A stretch of 57,884 bases of DNA from an uncultured Coriobacteriaceae bacterium (lineage in GTDB: Bacteria > Actinomycetota > Coriobacteriia > Coriobacteriales > Atopobiaceae), in contig CADBJR010000005.1 in the NCBI GenBank assembly GCA_902795065.1, positions 1 through 57,884 of the forward strand. The letters run 5' to 3'. This document shows positions 40,640-49,687 of the stretch, in pieces. The notes beneath the pieces are model-generated. The model was not told where the DNA came from and did no database searches. It saw only the letters and a list, made by a program, of their open reading frames with translations. The stretch's first letter is position 1. Each line of letters begins with the position of its first letter. A program made the position numbers and the translations under genes.

Positions 40640-41629
40640 CTAGGCCCCGGATCCGGGCTGAACGGTACCGGAATCGATGCGCCGATACGCGGGCGTGGAG
40701 GGTTCGCGCACGTTCACGTAGGTGATCTCGCCGGGATACTGGTCGAGGATCTGCGTGAGCACGGCAGCCTTCTGCTCGATCTGCGTGGGGTTGCCGAGCG
40801 ACACCTCGACACCGCTCGTGAGGACGCAGGAGATGCCCTCGAGGCTCGAGGCGGAGAAGTACACGACCTGCGAGCTGATCGCCTCGGGAAGCTCCCTGCG
40901 GTAGGTATCGATGGCGAGCAGGACTTCGTCGGTCACCTCTCCGCCCGCCTGGGGATTGACGGTCGCAGGGACGTCGACGATGAAGGTCGCGCCCTTCTCG
41001 ATCGCGAGGGCCTGCGCCGCATCCTTGGCGGTCTGGCCGTCGGCGATGTCGAACGTCGCGGGCTCGAGCCACACGTTGCCCTCCCCTATATACCACGCGA
41101 AGGCGCTCGTGCTCATGAGGACGAGCGAGTCGACGGAGCGCTCGCGCACCTCGATGCCGAGCTTGTCGGGGAACTTGCGGTGCACGTGCACCTCTGCGAC
41201 CCACGGGTTGCGCATGAGGTTCTGCTCGATGACCTCCTCGTCGACCGAGAGCAGCGTCGTGCCTTCGACCACGCCCGCGAGGTTGGCGATATCCTGCTCC
41301 GAGAGGTGCTCGGTCGCCTCGGTATCGATGGAGGAGATCGTGAAGACCGGGAGGGTGCGCAGGACGCTCAGCGCGATGGCCGCCACGATGGCGAGGATGA
41401 GGGCGGCGACGGCGAGGCGGCCGATAAGCCCGATGACCTGGCCCGGGCTCACGCGCTGCGACCTGCGCGCGCGGGCGGCATCCGGTTCCGCGAGCACGAC
41501 CCGCTTGCCCCTCCCCTTGCCCGAGGAGGTGCCCTTGAGGCCCTGGGAGCCCCTCTGGGACCCCGGAAGGCCGGTCGATGTCTTCGTGGACGTGCGCGGC
41601 GTCGCGCGGCGGGAATCGTCTTTGGCCAT
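40640..41629 (-). CDS. ftsQ: Cell division protein FtsQ/DivIB
   Basis: A 329-residue protein with a basic cytoplasmic N-terminus (about 60 residues rich in Arg, Lys and Ser), one membrane helix (VIGLIGRLAVAALILAIVAAIALSVL), then a POTRA domain (VFTISSIDTEATEHLSEQDIANLAGVVEGTTLLSVDEEVIEQNLMRNPWVAEVHVHRKFPDKLGIEVRE split across about 93-165) and an outer beta domain. FtsQ holds the divisome together outside the membrane with FtsL and FtsB. It starts 2 bases past the murB stop. The length and layout fit the actinobacterial type. Confidence 0.88.
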   Translation of the reverse strand: MAKDDSRRATPRTSTKTSTGLPGSQRGSQGLKGTSSGKGRGKRVVLAEPDAARARRSQRVSPGQVIGLIGRLAVAALILAIVAAIALSVLRTLPVFTISSIDTEATEHLSEQDIANLAGVVEGTTLLSVDEEVIEQNLMRNPWVAEVHVHRKFPDKLGIEVRERSVDSLVLMSTSAFAWYIGEGNVWLEPATFDIADGQTAKDAAQALAIEKGATFIVDVPATVNPQAGGEVTDEVLLAIDTYRRELPEAISSQVVYFSASSLEGISCVLTSGVEVSLGNPTQIEQKAAVLTQILDQYPGEITYVNVREPSTPAYRRIDSGTVQPGSGA

Positions 41630-41631
41630 CG

Positions 41632-42543
41632 CTATGCCCCGAATCCCAGGAAGCGCACCTCGGGCTCGAGGGCGATGCCGTGCGTCTTGAGGACCCTGTC
41701 ATGCATCTCCTGCATGAGCGTGCAGACGTCGTCTGCCGTGGCGCCGGCCTCGTTGACGATAAAGTTGGCGTGCACCGTCGAGATGCGCGCGCCGCCCGCG
41801 GAACGGCCCTTGAGGCCGCAGCCGTCGATCAGCGAGCCTACGGAGGCGTTGCGCGGGTTCTTGAAGACCGATCCGCACGTGGGGACGCCCACGGGCTGGG
41901 TGAGGCGGCGGCGCTTGAGCAGCGCCTCCATGCGGCGGGCGATCTTGTCCTTCTCGCCGGGAACGAGGTCGAAGGTCGCCTCGAGGATGATGTCATCGGG
42001 TGCGAAGGACGCGTGGCGGTAGCCCCACTCGATGTCGGAGGCGGACAGGCGTGCGAGCCCCGTCCCGGGACGCGCCACGACCACGTCGCGCACGGCAGAG
42101 CCGATCCACTCGTCGCGGGAACCGGCGTTCATGGCGAGCGCACCGCCCACGGTGCCGGGAATGCCGCAGAGGGCCTCGAGACCCGAGAGCTCCGAGGTGA
42201 GGGCGAGGTTGACGAGCTTGGAGGTGAGCACCGCGCCGCCGCTCGTGATGGAGGTGCCCTCCACCGTGAGGCGCGCGAACTCGCGGCCGAGGCAGATGAC
42301 GCAGCCGCGGAAGCCGCGGTCGGCGACGAGCATGTTGGAGCCCTTGCCGAGCACGACCCAGGGCACGCGCTCGTGCGCGAGCACGTCGAGCGTGTGGGCG
42401 AGCGCGGTGTAGCTGTGGGCGACCACGAGCAGGTCCGCCGGACCGCCGATGCGCAGGGTCGTGCGCCGGCTCAGGGGCTCGTCGCGGTACACGTCGGCGT
42501 CGATGGCGCCCGAAAGCTGCATGTAGGCGTTGAACACGCTCAC
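41632..42543 (-). CDS. murB: UDP-N-acetylenolpyruvoylglucosamine reductase
   Basis: A 303-residue flavoenzyme that reduces the enolpyruvyl group to make UDP-MurNAc. The FAD-binding segment is RTTLRIGGPADLLVVA with VLGKGSNMLVADRGFRG; the core has GIPGTVGGALAMNAGS, and the C-terminal GCGLKGRSAGGARIS-VHANFIVN block holds a catalytic Ser region (KNPRNASVG). It is the type II MurB (short loop). Start MSVFNAYM at 42543 lies 7 bases after the murC stop; the murB gene next to murC is common in actinobacteria. Confidence 0.93.
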   Translation of the reverse strand: MSVFNAYMQLSGAIDADVYRDEPLSRRTTLRIGGPADLLVVAHSYTALAHTLDVLAHERVPWVVLGKGSNMLVADRGFRGCVICLGREFARLTVEGTSITSGGAVLTSKLVNLALTSELSGLEALCGIPGTVGGALAMNAGSRDEWIGSAVRDVVVARPGTGLARLSASDIEWGYRHASFAPDDIILEATFDLVPGEKDKIARRMEALLKRRRLTQPVGVPTCGSVFKNPRNASVGSLIDGCGLKGRSAGGARISTVHANFIVNEAGATADDVCTLMQEMHDRVLKTHGIALEPEVRFLGFGA

Positions 42544-42550
42544 CGAACCG

Positions 42551-43948
42551 TTACTCCCCCGCCTGCTGCTTGGCCTCGATGAAACGCGGGCCGATCTGGG
42601 TGATGTCGCCGGCGCCCTGCGTGATGAGCATGTCGCCGGGCTTGCAGGTGTCGACGAGCAGGTCGACCAGCGTGCGCACGTTGGGGACGTAGGCCACGTG
42701 CTTGCAGCCGCCCGCGCGCTTGACGGAGTTCACGACGGTCTTGCCCGAGACGCCCGGGATGGGCATCTCGCCGGCGGAGAACACGTCGGTGACGAGCAGG
42801 ATGTCCGCCTTGTCGAAGGCGTGCGCCCACTGCTTCTCGAGCGCCTGCGTGCGCGAGTAGCGGTGCGGCTGGAAGACGCACACGATGCGGTTGAAGTCGA
42901 GCTTGGACGCCGCCTCGAGCGTCGCGGCGATCTCGGTGGGATGGTGGCCGTAGTCGTCGATGACGGTGATGCCGTCGACGTCGCCCACGTGCGTGAAGCG
43001 GCGGCGGGCGCCCTTGAACTTCGAGAGCGCCTCGGCGGCGCGCTCGACGTCGGTCCCGAGCACGTCGGCGACGGCGATCGCGGCGGTGGCGTTGGCGAGG
43101 TTGTGCTCGCCGGGGTTGGCCTGGATCGTGAACGAGACGATCTTGCCGGACGGGACCTTGACGGTCGCCGCGCTCTGGATGCCGTGGCTCTGGCCGGGCG
43201 TGCAGCGGTAGTCGCAGCCCAGGTTGAAGCCGTAGGTCACGACGCGGCGGCCCGTGGAGCGCGCGAGCTCGACCAGATGGTCGGAGTCGCCGTACACCAC
43301 GATGGTGCCGGCGTCGCCCACGAGGCCCATGAACTTGCAGAAGGTCTTCTCGATGTTGGCGAGGCTGCCGTAGTAGTCGAGATGATCCTCCTCGATGTTG
43401 GTGACCACGACGACGTCAGGGTCGAGGAAGAGGAAGGAGCCGTCGGACTCGTCCGCCTCGCAGACGAACAGACCGCCCGAGCCGTTGCGGCCGTTGGTGC
43501 CGTAGCCCTCGACGATGCCGCCGATGAGGAACGTGGGGTCGAGGCCCATGGTGTCGAGCATGGAGGCGACCATCGACGACGTGGTGGTCTTGCCGTGCGT
43601 TCCGGCGACGGCGACGGTCACGGTGTCGAGGGAGAGGTAGGAGAGCATCTTGGCGCGCGGCCAGATGGGGATGCCCAGCTCGCGGGCGCGGATCAGCTCG
43701 GGGTTGGTCTCGGGGATGGCCGTCGAGATGACGACGACCTCGGGTGCGACGGCATCGATCGTGGGCGCCTCGTGGCCGATATGGACCTCGATGCCCGCAT
43801 CCTCGAGCTTGCGCACGTAGTTGGAGGATTTGAGGTCGGAACCCGTGACCTTGCAGCCGCGCTCGTGGAGGACGAGGGCGATGCCGCTCATGCCGGCGCC
43901 GCCGATGCCGATGAAGTGAGCGCTTCTGATCTCTTTGACGTTGTCCAT
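42551..43948 (-). CDS. murC: UDP-N-acetylmuramate-L-alanine ligase
   Basis: A 465-residue Mur ligase adding L-Ala to UDP-MurNAc. Motifs: HFIGIGGAGMSGIALVL (uridine-nucleotide domain), VAVAGTHGKTTTSSMVA (ATP loop), DESDGSFLF and DDYGHHPTEI. The start at 43948 follows GAGAGGG. A TATAGT -10-like hexamer lies 39 bases upstream, so murC probably begins a new transcript after the inserted lipoprotein gene. The downstream genes murB, ftsQ and ftsZ follow closely. Confidence 0.95.
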   Translation of the reverse strand: MDNVKEIRSAHFIGIGGAGMSGIALVLHERGCKVTGSDLKSSNYVRKLEDAGIEVHIGHEAPTIDAVAPEVVVISTAIPETNPELIRARELGIPIWPRAKMLSYLSLDTVTVAVAGTHGKTTTSSMVASMLDTMGLDPTFLIGGIVEGYGTNGRNGSGGLFVCEADESDGSFLFLDPDVVVVTNIEEDHLDYYGSLANIEKTFCKFMGLVGDAGTIVVYGDSDHLVELARSTGRRVVTYGFNLGCDYRCTPGQSHGIQSAATVKVPSGKIVSFTIQANPGEHNLANATAAIAVADVLGTDVERAAEALSKFKGARRRFTHVGDVDGITVIDDYGHHPTEIAATLEAASKLDFNRIVCVFQPHRYSRTQALEKQWAHAFDKADILLVTDVFSAGEMPIPGVSGKTVVNSVKRAGGCKHVAYVPNVRTLVDLLVDTCKPGDMLITQGAGDITQIGPRFIEAKQQAGE

Positions 43949-43986
43949 AGTCCCTCTCCATGACGAGATGCGCGCTCTCGCGCGTG

Positions 43987-43992
43987 ACTATA
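43987..43992 (-). promoter_or_regulatory. Possible -10 of the murC transcription unit
   Basis: TATAGT on the minus strand, identical to the -10 hexamers seen at mraZ and at the SOS-like promoter. No matching -35 is visible at 17 bp because a hairpin occupies that position. The call rests on the break in the cluster just upstream. Confidence 0.35.
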
Positions 43993-44010
43993 CTACTCTA
44001 CCCGAAAACG

Positions 44011-44036
44011 GTGCCCGCGGCTTCGTCCGCGGGCAC
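44011..44036. terminator. Hairpin upstream of murC
   Basis: GTGCCCGCGG and CCGCGGGCAC form a perfect 10-bp stem with a 6-base loop. On the minus strand it is followed by CGTTTTCGG; it could stop reading from the lipoprotein antisense region and isolate murC. On the plus strand no T run follows. Confidence 0.5.
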
Positions 44037-44181
44037 TTCTCGGCATCTCCGTATGGGCTGTGGCACAGGGTCGCCGCCCTCCACCGCCCATGCACGACAC
44101 CGCGCATCGGGAGTCCTCTGGCACGGGGGCTGTTCTGATACGATGGCTACAGGTTGGGCACGCCCGGCGGAGGGAGCACCG

Positions 44182-45456
44182 ATGGCACGCAGGATGAAGG
44201 CGTTCGCGATGGGAGCCCTGCTCGTGGCGATGCTCCTCTCCACCACCATCCCGCTGGCGGGCTGCGGGAGCACGCCCGACGAGTCCCGGGAGCAGCCCGA
44301 GGCCGCCGACGTCGCGCAGGAGGCGCCCTATGCCTTCGAGACGGCCGGCTGCCGCATCATGCCCGAGCGGCTCGTCACCCTGGGGCCGCTCCCCGACGAC
44401 CCCAATGAACCGACGAGCTGCGCCCTGAGCGTCCTCATCGTGGAATCGGAGATCCCCGTCTACGTCACGCCGTTCGGAGCGGTGAGCGGCTTCCGCATCT
44501 CCCTCGGAAACGGCCGCGATTCCTCGAGCGCATCCATGGTGAGGTTCGAGCCGCTCGACGGGTCGGAGGGCTACGGCGCCCGCGCGACGTTCTACTTCGA
44601 TTCCAATGTCCGCACCGACGAAGGGGGCAAGCCCGACGAGCTCTACTATGGCACGCCGCAATCGGGCACCATGGACACCTTCTTCCTCTTCGCGCTCGAA
44701 GGCGGGGGGCTGCCCTTCTCGGTGGGCGGGGCCGACTGGCCCGACGGCATCTCCACGCTGGAGGGTCTGGATGACGGTCAGCAGACGATCGCCCTCGACG
44801 GGGAGCTGGTGCTGCCGTCCGACATCTACGCGCTCCACCGCTTGATGGGCCTCCAGGTGGAGGAGCTGTTCGACGACTGCCGCAGCAAGCTGATCTCGTC
44901 CGGCGCCCTGGAAGCCCCGGGCGACGGGAGCCCCAACGGCCTCTTCGTGTTCGATGACGAGTTCAACGTGCGCTTCCTCGATGGAGAGGTGGCAGAGAGG
45001 CTCACGGCTGAGCCTGCCGCAGGGCTCGATGGCGTCATCTTCTACGAGGGCGACGACGTGGGCAACCCCGGAGGTGGCGTCCTCCTGAATCCGTTCACGG
45101 ACGAGGAGTTCCTGCAGTATCCGTGCTTCTATCCCGCCTCGTACCTGATGGATACCGACACCGGCGCGTTCGATGTGCCTCCCGAGCTGGCGGACAGGTT
45201 CGCCGATTCGCAGGACGGGTGCCGCTATGTGGTGGCCTACCTGGGGGTCATCTCGCGCGTGGACGAGGCGTACTACATGGGCGGGGCCGACCGCAGGTCC
45301 GTGACGACGCTCGTGGTGGTCATGGACCTGCGGACGCGCGAGTTCGTGCATATCCACGTCGTCGGCACCGATATCCCCGAGCCGGTGACGGAGGTGCCGG
45401 TCGGTTCCACGATGGACGCCGAGGCGCGCGCATACATGCTCGGGCTGCTCGGCTGA
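44182..45456 (+). CDS. Lipoprotein of unknown function inserted in the cell-wall cluster
   Basis: A 424-residue protein. The start at 44182 follows GGAGGGAG, giving a signal peptide ending in a lipobox (IPLAGCGS), so it is membrane-anchored outside the cell. The mature part is acidic, beta-rich and has few Lys. Internal features include an AFETAGCRIMPERLVTLG block and a GGADRRSVTTLVVVMDLRTREFVHIHVVG block near the end. I do not recognise a family. It is the only plus-strand gene inside the 20-kb minus-strand dcw cluster, lying between the MerR-like gene and murC, tail to tail with the former (10-base gap). Confidence 0.65.
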   Translation: MARRMKAFAMGALLVAMLLSTTIPLAGCGSTPDESREQPEAADVAQEAPYAFETAGCRIMPERLVTLGPLPDDPNEPTSCALSVLIVESEIPVYVTPFGAVSGFRISLGNGRDSSSASMVRFEPLDGSEGYGARATFYFDSNVRTDEGGKPDELYYGTPQSGTMDTFFLFALEGGGLPFSVGGADWPDGISTLEGLDDGQQTIALDGELVLPSDIYALHRLMGLQVEELFDDCRSKLISSGALEAPGDGSPNGLFVFDDEFNVRFLDGEVAERLTAEPAAGLDGVIFYEGDDVGNPGGGVLLNPFTDEEFLQYPCFYPASYLMDTDTGAFDVPPELADRFADSQDGCRYVVAYLGVISRVDEAYYMGGADRRSVTTLVVVMDLRTREFVHIHVVGTDIPEPVTEVPVGSTMDAEARAYMLGLLG

Positions 45457-45466
45457 GGGACCTCCC

Positions 45467-45904
45467 CTACCTGCGCCCAGCCTCCGCCTGCAGGATGCGG
45501 GCGACCTGCCCCTCGTCGCCGGAGAGGATCACGCGGCAGTGCCCGTCGTTCCAGTCGTAGGCGAAGACCGCGTCGGAGGCCTCCTCCATCTGCTTGCAGA
45601 GGAACGCGGAGAGGGCGTCGCCCTCCTTGCGCGTGGCGGGGCGGTCGATGATCGCGCACATCCTGGCCTCGTCCGGACTCTTCTGTGCAAGGTAGTCGTA
45701 GACGATGCCGAAGCGCTTGATGCGCAGCCCCTCCTTCACGAAGGGCTCGTTGAAGAACCGGTCGAGCTCCTCGGGCGTGAAGCGCCACACCCCTCCGACC
45801 TTCTCGCCGTGGAGCAGGCCCTGCTTGAGATAGGTGCGCAGCGTGCGCGTGGTGAAGCCCGTCATCTGCGCGAGCTCGTTCAGATCGTAGGTCCTCTCGT
45901 CCAT
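45467..45904 (-). CDS. MerR/excisionase-type helix-turn-helix protein
   Basis: A 145-residue protein. Residues 5-50 form a MerR-type winged helix (YDLNELAQMTGFTTRTLRTYLKQGLLHGEKVGGVWRFTPEELDRFF). The remaining 90 residues (about 55-145) are not a known effector-binding domain and contain no obvious metal cysteine set; the region WNDGHCRVILSGDEGQVARIL is the only distinctive block. A clean GGAGGAG precedes the ATG. It sits between murG and the inserted lipoprotein gene, in the place where murC would follow murG; it may regulate the inserted gene or wall genes, but that is inference. Confidence 0.75.
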   Translation of the reverse strand: MDERTYDLNELAQMTGFTTRTLRTYLKQGLLHGEKVGGVWRFTPEELDRFFNEPFVKEGLRIKRFGIVYDYLAQKSPDEARMCAIIDRPATRKEGDALSAFLCKQMEEASDAVFAYDWNDGHCRVILSGDEGQVARILQAEAGRR

Positions 45905-46001
45905 GGTCTCCTCCTGTCATCGGACGATCCGCTCTGCCAGCTTCCATGTAAGCAGGAGCGGTGGGGGGAGCGCAATTTGAAAGGCGGCGGCTTTTTCACG
46001 T

Positions 46002-46041
46002 CGGGTAGGCAAGCCCGGATCGTCCGGCCCGGGCCTACCCG
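46002..46041 (-). terminator. Hairpin at the end of murG
   Basis: CGGGTAGGC and GCCTACCCG form a 9-bp stem overlapping the last codons of murG. On the minus strand no T run follows, so it is a weak terminator or a regulatory fold, but it marks the end of the first dcw segment. Confidence 0.45.
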
Positions 46042-47138
46042 CGCGCGGCTGCCTCGACCTCGTCGGCAAGGGCCTGGGCGGCGTTCGCAGCCCCGAGCGA
46101 GCGGGCGGCGTCGCGCATGAGGGCGCGCTTCGAGGCGTCGTCGACGAGCGCGAGGAGCAGCTCGGCGAAATCGGGCGCGTCGAGCATGGAGTCGCCCAGC
46201 ATGTCAGCAGCCCCGGCATCGACGAGCAGATGCGCGTTCACGGTCTGGTGGTCGGCCGTCGCGAAGGGGTACGGGATGAGCAGCGACGGGACCGAGCGCG
46301 CCGCGATCTCGGCGACGGAGGAGGCTCCGGCGCGCGAGAGCACGCAGTCGGCAGCCGCGAGGGCGTCGCCCATGTTGTCGATGTAGGGCGCGACGGTCCA
46401 GCGCTCCCGCTGCTCGGGAGTGAGCGCGAGCGCCTCGACCACGGAGGCATGCTCGTCCTTGCCGGTGGAATGCAGGATGCGCAGGTGCGGGCGCGAGAGC
46501 AGCTCGTCCTTCAAGCCGCAGACCGCCTGGTTGATGTGGCGCGCGCCGAGGCTGCCGCCGAACACGAGCAGCAGCACATCGTCATCCGAGAGGCCCATGG
46601 CGGCGCGGGCGTCTGCGCGGGATGCCTCGATGACGCTCGAGCGGACGGGGTTGCCCGTGACCGCGATACGCTTCGCCTTGCCCGCGAAGGCGGCCTCCGC
46701 CTGCGGGAACGCGATGCAGACGGTGTGCGCCTTCTTGGCGGACACCTTGTTGGCGAGTCCGGCGACGGAGTTCTGCTCGTGGAGCAGGTAGGGCACGCCC
46801 TTCTTGGCGCACCAGCGCAGGAGCGGGAGCTCGACGTAGGCGCCGAATCCGATGGCGACGTCGGGCCTGCCCTCCTCGGCGAAATGGCGTTCGAGCGCCT
46901 TCTCGGCCGCGGCGATCTGTCGCACGGCCGTGATGAGGGTCCAGGGGTGCGAGCGGTCGAAGCCTGAGACCTCGATCGGCACGAGCGGGAAGCCCGCCTC
47001 GGGGACGAGCGTCGCCTCGAGGCGGCGCGTCTGGCCGAAGAACACGACCTCGTCGCCACGTGCGCGGAGCTCCTCGGCGAGCGCGAGGGCGGGATTGATG
47101 TGCCCGGCGGTGCCGCCGGCGGCGATTGCGACCTTCAT
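46035..47138 (-). CDS. murG: UDP-GlcNAc transferase to lipid I (MurG)
   Basis: A 367-residue GT-B glycosyltransferase that makes lipid II. The glycine loop is AIAAGGTAGHINPALALA and the donor site LLVFGGSLGARHINQAV; HEQNSVAGLANKVSA and LSRAGASSVAEIAARSVPSLLIPYPFATADHQT are family blocks. The start at 47138 overlaps the ftsW stop by 4 bases (ATGA). It is a peripheral protein on the inner membrane face. The usual next gene in the cluster, murC, is displaced by about 2 kb. Confidence 0.95.
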   Translation of the reverse strand: MKVAIAAGGTAGHINPALALAEELRARGDEVVFFGQTRRLEATLVPEAGFPLVPIEVSGFDRSHPWTLITAVRQIAAAEKALERHFAEEGRPDVAIGFGAYVELPLLRWCAKKGVPYLLHEQNSVAGLANKVSAKKAHTVCIAFPQAEAAFAGKAKRIAVTGNPVRSSVIEASRADARAAMGLSDDDVLLLVFGGSLGARHINQAVCGLKDELLSRPHLRILHSTGKDEHASVVEALALTPEQRERWTVAPYIDNMGDALAAADCVLSRAGASSVAEIAARSVPSLLIPYPFATADHQTVNAHLLVDAGAADMLGDSMLDAPDFAELLLALVDDASKRALMRDAARSLGAANAAQALADEVEAAARG

Positions 47139-48634
47139 CGGCGCTTCTTCCCCCTTTCCTTCGAGCCACCGCGCAGGCGCTCGGTGGCGCTCGGGCCGAG
47201 GTCGATGCGCGACCTGCCCGACGGCTGAGAATCCGATGCACCGCGCGAGCGCCCGGCTCCGCCCTCGACGACCCTGAACGGGCTCTGGGCGAGGTCGGTG
47301 GAATGGGCGTCGAACGCGGTCTGGGTACGTGCGCTGCGCGGCGTCGGATCGGAGACGAACGTCTCCTCCCCATGCGTGCCGCCGAAGCCCTCGACGGCGT
47401 CGAAGGCGCGGCCATCCCCCTGCTCCCGCTCGTCCACGTTCCAGCGGCCGCGGGCCTGGTCGTAGACCGTCTCGGGCAGGCGCGAGGCGCGCGAGACCGA
47501 GACCGTGAGGCCCGAGAGCAGCATGCACGTGACGATCGTGGAGCCGCCGTAGGAGATGAACGGGACGGGCTTGCCCGTGAGCGGGATCATGCCGAGCACG
47601 CCGCACACGTTGACGAGCAGCTGGATGATGATGAGCCCCGTGCAACCCGAGGCGATGAGGCGCCCGGCGAGGTCGGGGGCGTTCTTGGCGATGCGCGCGC
47701 CGGCCCAGCCGAGCAGCGCGAAGACCGCGAGCATGCCGAGCGTGCCCACCAGCCCCAGCTCCTCGCCGATCACGGCGAAGATGAAGTCGTTGTGCGCCAT
47801 CGGCAGATACGAGTACTTCTGGCGCGAGAATCCCAGGCCCACGCCGAACAGGCCGCCCGAGCCGAAGGCGTAGAAGCCCTGGATGAGCTGGTATCCGTCA
47901 CCGTAGTAGTCGCGCCAGGGGTTGAACATGGTGACGATGCGGGCACGCGAGTAGTCGTCGCGCAGCGACAGGATCAGGAATCCCACGATGCCCACGCCCG
48001 CGATGCCCAGGATGAGGTTGCGCGGCAGGCCGGCGAGGTAGCCCATCACGAGCAGCGTCGCCGCGAGCACCATCGTCGTGCCCTTGTCGGGCTGCGCGAG
48101 GATGAGGATCAGCGGGATGCCCACGCCGGCGCCCATGAGCTTGACGAAGCGGTCGAAGTCGATGGTGGCATCGTCGAAATAGCGTTGCGCGAGGTTCGCG
48201 GCCGTGAGCACGACCGTCACCTTGGCGAACTCCGACGGTTGCAGCGAGAAGGAACCGATGCCGATCCAGCGCGAGGCGCCGTACGCGCCCTGGCCCATGC
48301 TCGACGCGAAGATCGCGAGCAGCATGACGACCGTGAGGACCCAGACGCCCGTGAGGATCGAGCCCGACCACGTATGGTAGTCGATCGACGCGAGCACGAG
48401 CGCTGCGACCGTGCCCGCCGCGAGGAAGATGGCCTGGCGCTTGACGTAGTAGGCAGGGTCGAAGTTGGTGTCCGCCGAGATGAGCGAGGTCACCGATGAG
48501 GCGGAGTAGATCATGAGCAGGCCGAAGAGCGAGAGCACGACCACGCACACGCAGAAGATCAGGCGCGGCGACATGAAGCGCGCCGGTACGCCGAAGACCT
48601 CGTGCTCGCGTTTCTGAGCCTTGGTACGTGCCAT
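47135..48634 (-). CDS. ftsW: Lipid II polymerase/divisome protein FtsW
   Basis: A 499-residue SEDS protein with about ten membrane helices. Signatures include MIYSASSVTSLI, GASRWIGIGSFSLQPSEFAK, and the conserved catalytic region around ARIVTMFNPWRDYYGDGYQLIQGFYAFGSGGLFGVGLGFSRQKYSYLP. The C-terminal 100 residues are soluble and Ser/Arg-rich. FtsW polymerises lipid II at the septum with its cognate PBP. The genes around (mraY before, murG after) confirm FtsW rather than RodA. Confidence 0.94.
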   Translation of the reverse strand: MARTKAQKREHEVFGVPARFMSPRLIFCVCVVVLSLFGLLMIYSASSVTSLISADTNFDPAYYVKRQAIFLAAGTVAALVLASIDYHTWSGSILTGVWVLTVVMLLAIFASSMGQGAYGASRWIGIGSFSLQPSEFAKVTVVLTAANLAQRYFDDATIDFDRFVKLMGAGVGIPLILILAQPDKGTTMVLAATLLVMGYLAGLPRNLILGIAGVGIVGFLILSLRDDYSRARIVTMFNPWRDYYGDGYQLIQGFYAFGSGGLFGVGLGFSRQKYSYLPMAHNDFIFAVIGEELGLVGTLGMLAVFALLGWAGARIAKNAPDLAGRLIASGCTGLIIIQLLVNVCGVLGMIPLTGKPVPFISYGGSTIVTCMLLSGLTVSVSRASRLPETVYDQARGRWNVDEREQGDGRAFDAVEGFGGTHGEETFVSDPTPRSARTQTAFDAHSTDLAQSPFRVVEGGAGRSRGASDSQPSGRSRIDLGPSATERLRGGSKERGKKRR

Positions 48635-48655
48635 GGATGCCCGCGCTCCCCCGTC

Positions 48656-49687
48656 CTAGCCCAGCTGGAAGTACAGGGCGAAGCCCGCTGCGGCGAAGGC
48701 GGCGGAGACGATCCAGAAGCGGATGACGACCTTGGTCTCGCTCCAACCGAGCTTCTCGAAGTGGTGGTGGAGCGGCGCCATGAGGAAGACGCGCTTGCCC
48801 GTGCTCTTGAAGCTCACGACCTGGATGATGACCGAGAGGGCCTCGGTGATGAACAGGCCGCCCATGACGAGGGAGGTCACCTCGGTCTTGGTGAGCACGG
48901 CCAGCGCGGCGAACGCGGCGCCGAGCGCGAGCGATCCCGTGTCGCCCATGAAGATGGTCGCGGGATAGCAGTTGTACCAGAGGAAGCCGAGGCACGCGCC
49001 GCCGAACGCGGCGGCGAAGATCGCGAGGCCGAGCTGGCCGAAGCGGAACGCGACCATGGCCATGACGAGCATGACCACCATCGAGCAGCCGCCCGCGAGG
49101 CCGTCGAGGCCGTCGGTGAGGTTCACGGCGTTCGAGAGGCCGGCCATGAGCAAGAACACGAAGATGAGGTAGAGCCAGGGGATCTTGAGGAGATGCACTC
49201 CGATGGGGATCTCGGTCGTGAGCACGCCCAGATCGATCGAGAACCCGCCCGGGAAGGAGATCGTCGGCGCGATATGGCAGACGTTCACCGCGTAGAGGCA
49301 GAAGCCCACCGAGATGGCGATGAGGCCCGCCATCTTCTGGGAGGGCGTGAGGCCGAGCGAGCGCGCGTGGGCGACCGACTCGATGTCGTCGAGCAGGCCC
49401 AGGGCGCCCGTGAGCATCGTCGCCACGACGGCGAGGATGAGCTGGGGCGTCCAATCGGCGAGGATGGCGCAGGTCACGAGCACCGAGAGCAGGATGATGA
49501 GGCCGCCCATCGTGGGCGTGCCCTGCTTGGTGAGATGGCGCTGGGGGCCGTCCGCGCGGATCTGCTGGCCGACGCCCTCGCGCTTCATCAGACGGATGAA
49601 GAGCGGCATGAGGACGATCGAGAAGACGCCTGCGAGGCCGATGGCCACGAAGACCGTGTAGGTAGGATATGTCGGGCTGCCGATCAT
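48656..49687 (-). CDS. mraY: Phospho-MurNAc-pentapeptide transferase
   Basis: A 343-residue membrane enzyme that makes lipid I. Conserved blocks: GTPTMGGLIILL, DDIESVAHARSLGLTPSQKM, NAVNLTDGLDGLAGG, FMGDTGSLALGAAFA and MAPLHHHFEKLGWSETKVVIRFW, which hold the catalytic Asp residues and the HHH site. The start overlaps the murF stop by 4 bases. Length and membrane segments (ten) fit the family. Confidence 0.96.
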   Translation of the reverse strand: MIGSPTYPTYTVFVAIGLAGVFSIVLMPLFIRLMKREGVGQQIRADGPQRHLTKQGTPTMGGLIILLSVLVTCAILADWTPQLILAVVATMLTGALGLLDDIESVAHARSLGLTPSQKMAGLIAISVGFCLYAVNVCHIAPTISFPGGFSIDLGVLTTEIPIGVHLLKIPWLYLIFVFLLMAGLSNAVNLTDGLDGLAGGCSMVVMLVMAMVAFRFGQLGLAIFAAAFGGACLGFLWYNCYPATIFMGDTGSLALGAAFAALAVLTKTEVTSLVMGGLFITEALSVIIQVVSFKSTGKRVFLMAPLHHHFEKLGWSETKVVIRFWIVSAAFAAAGFALYFQLG

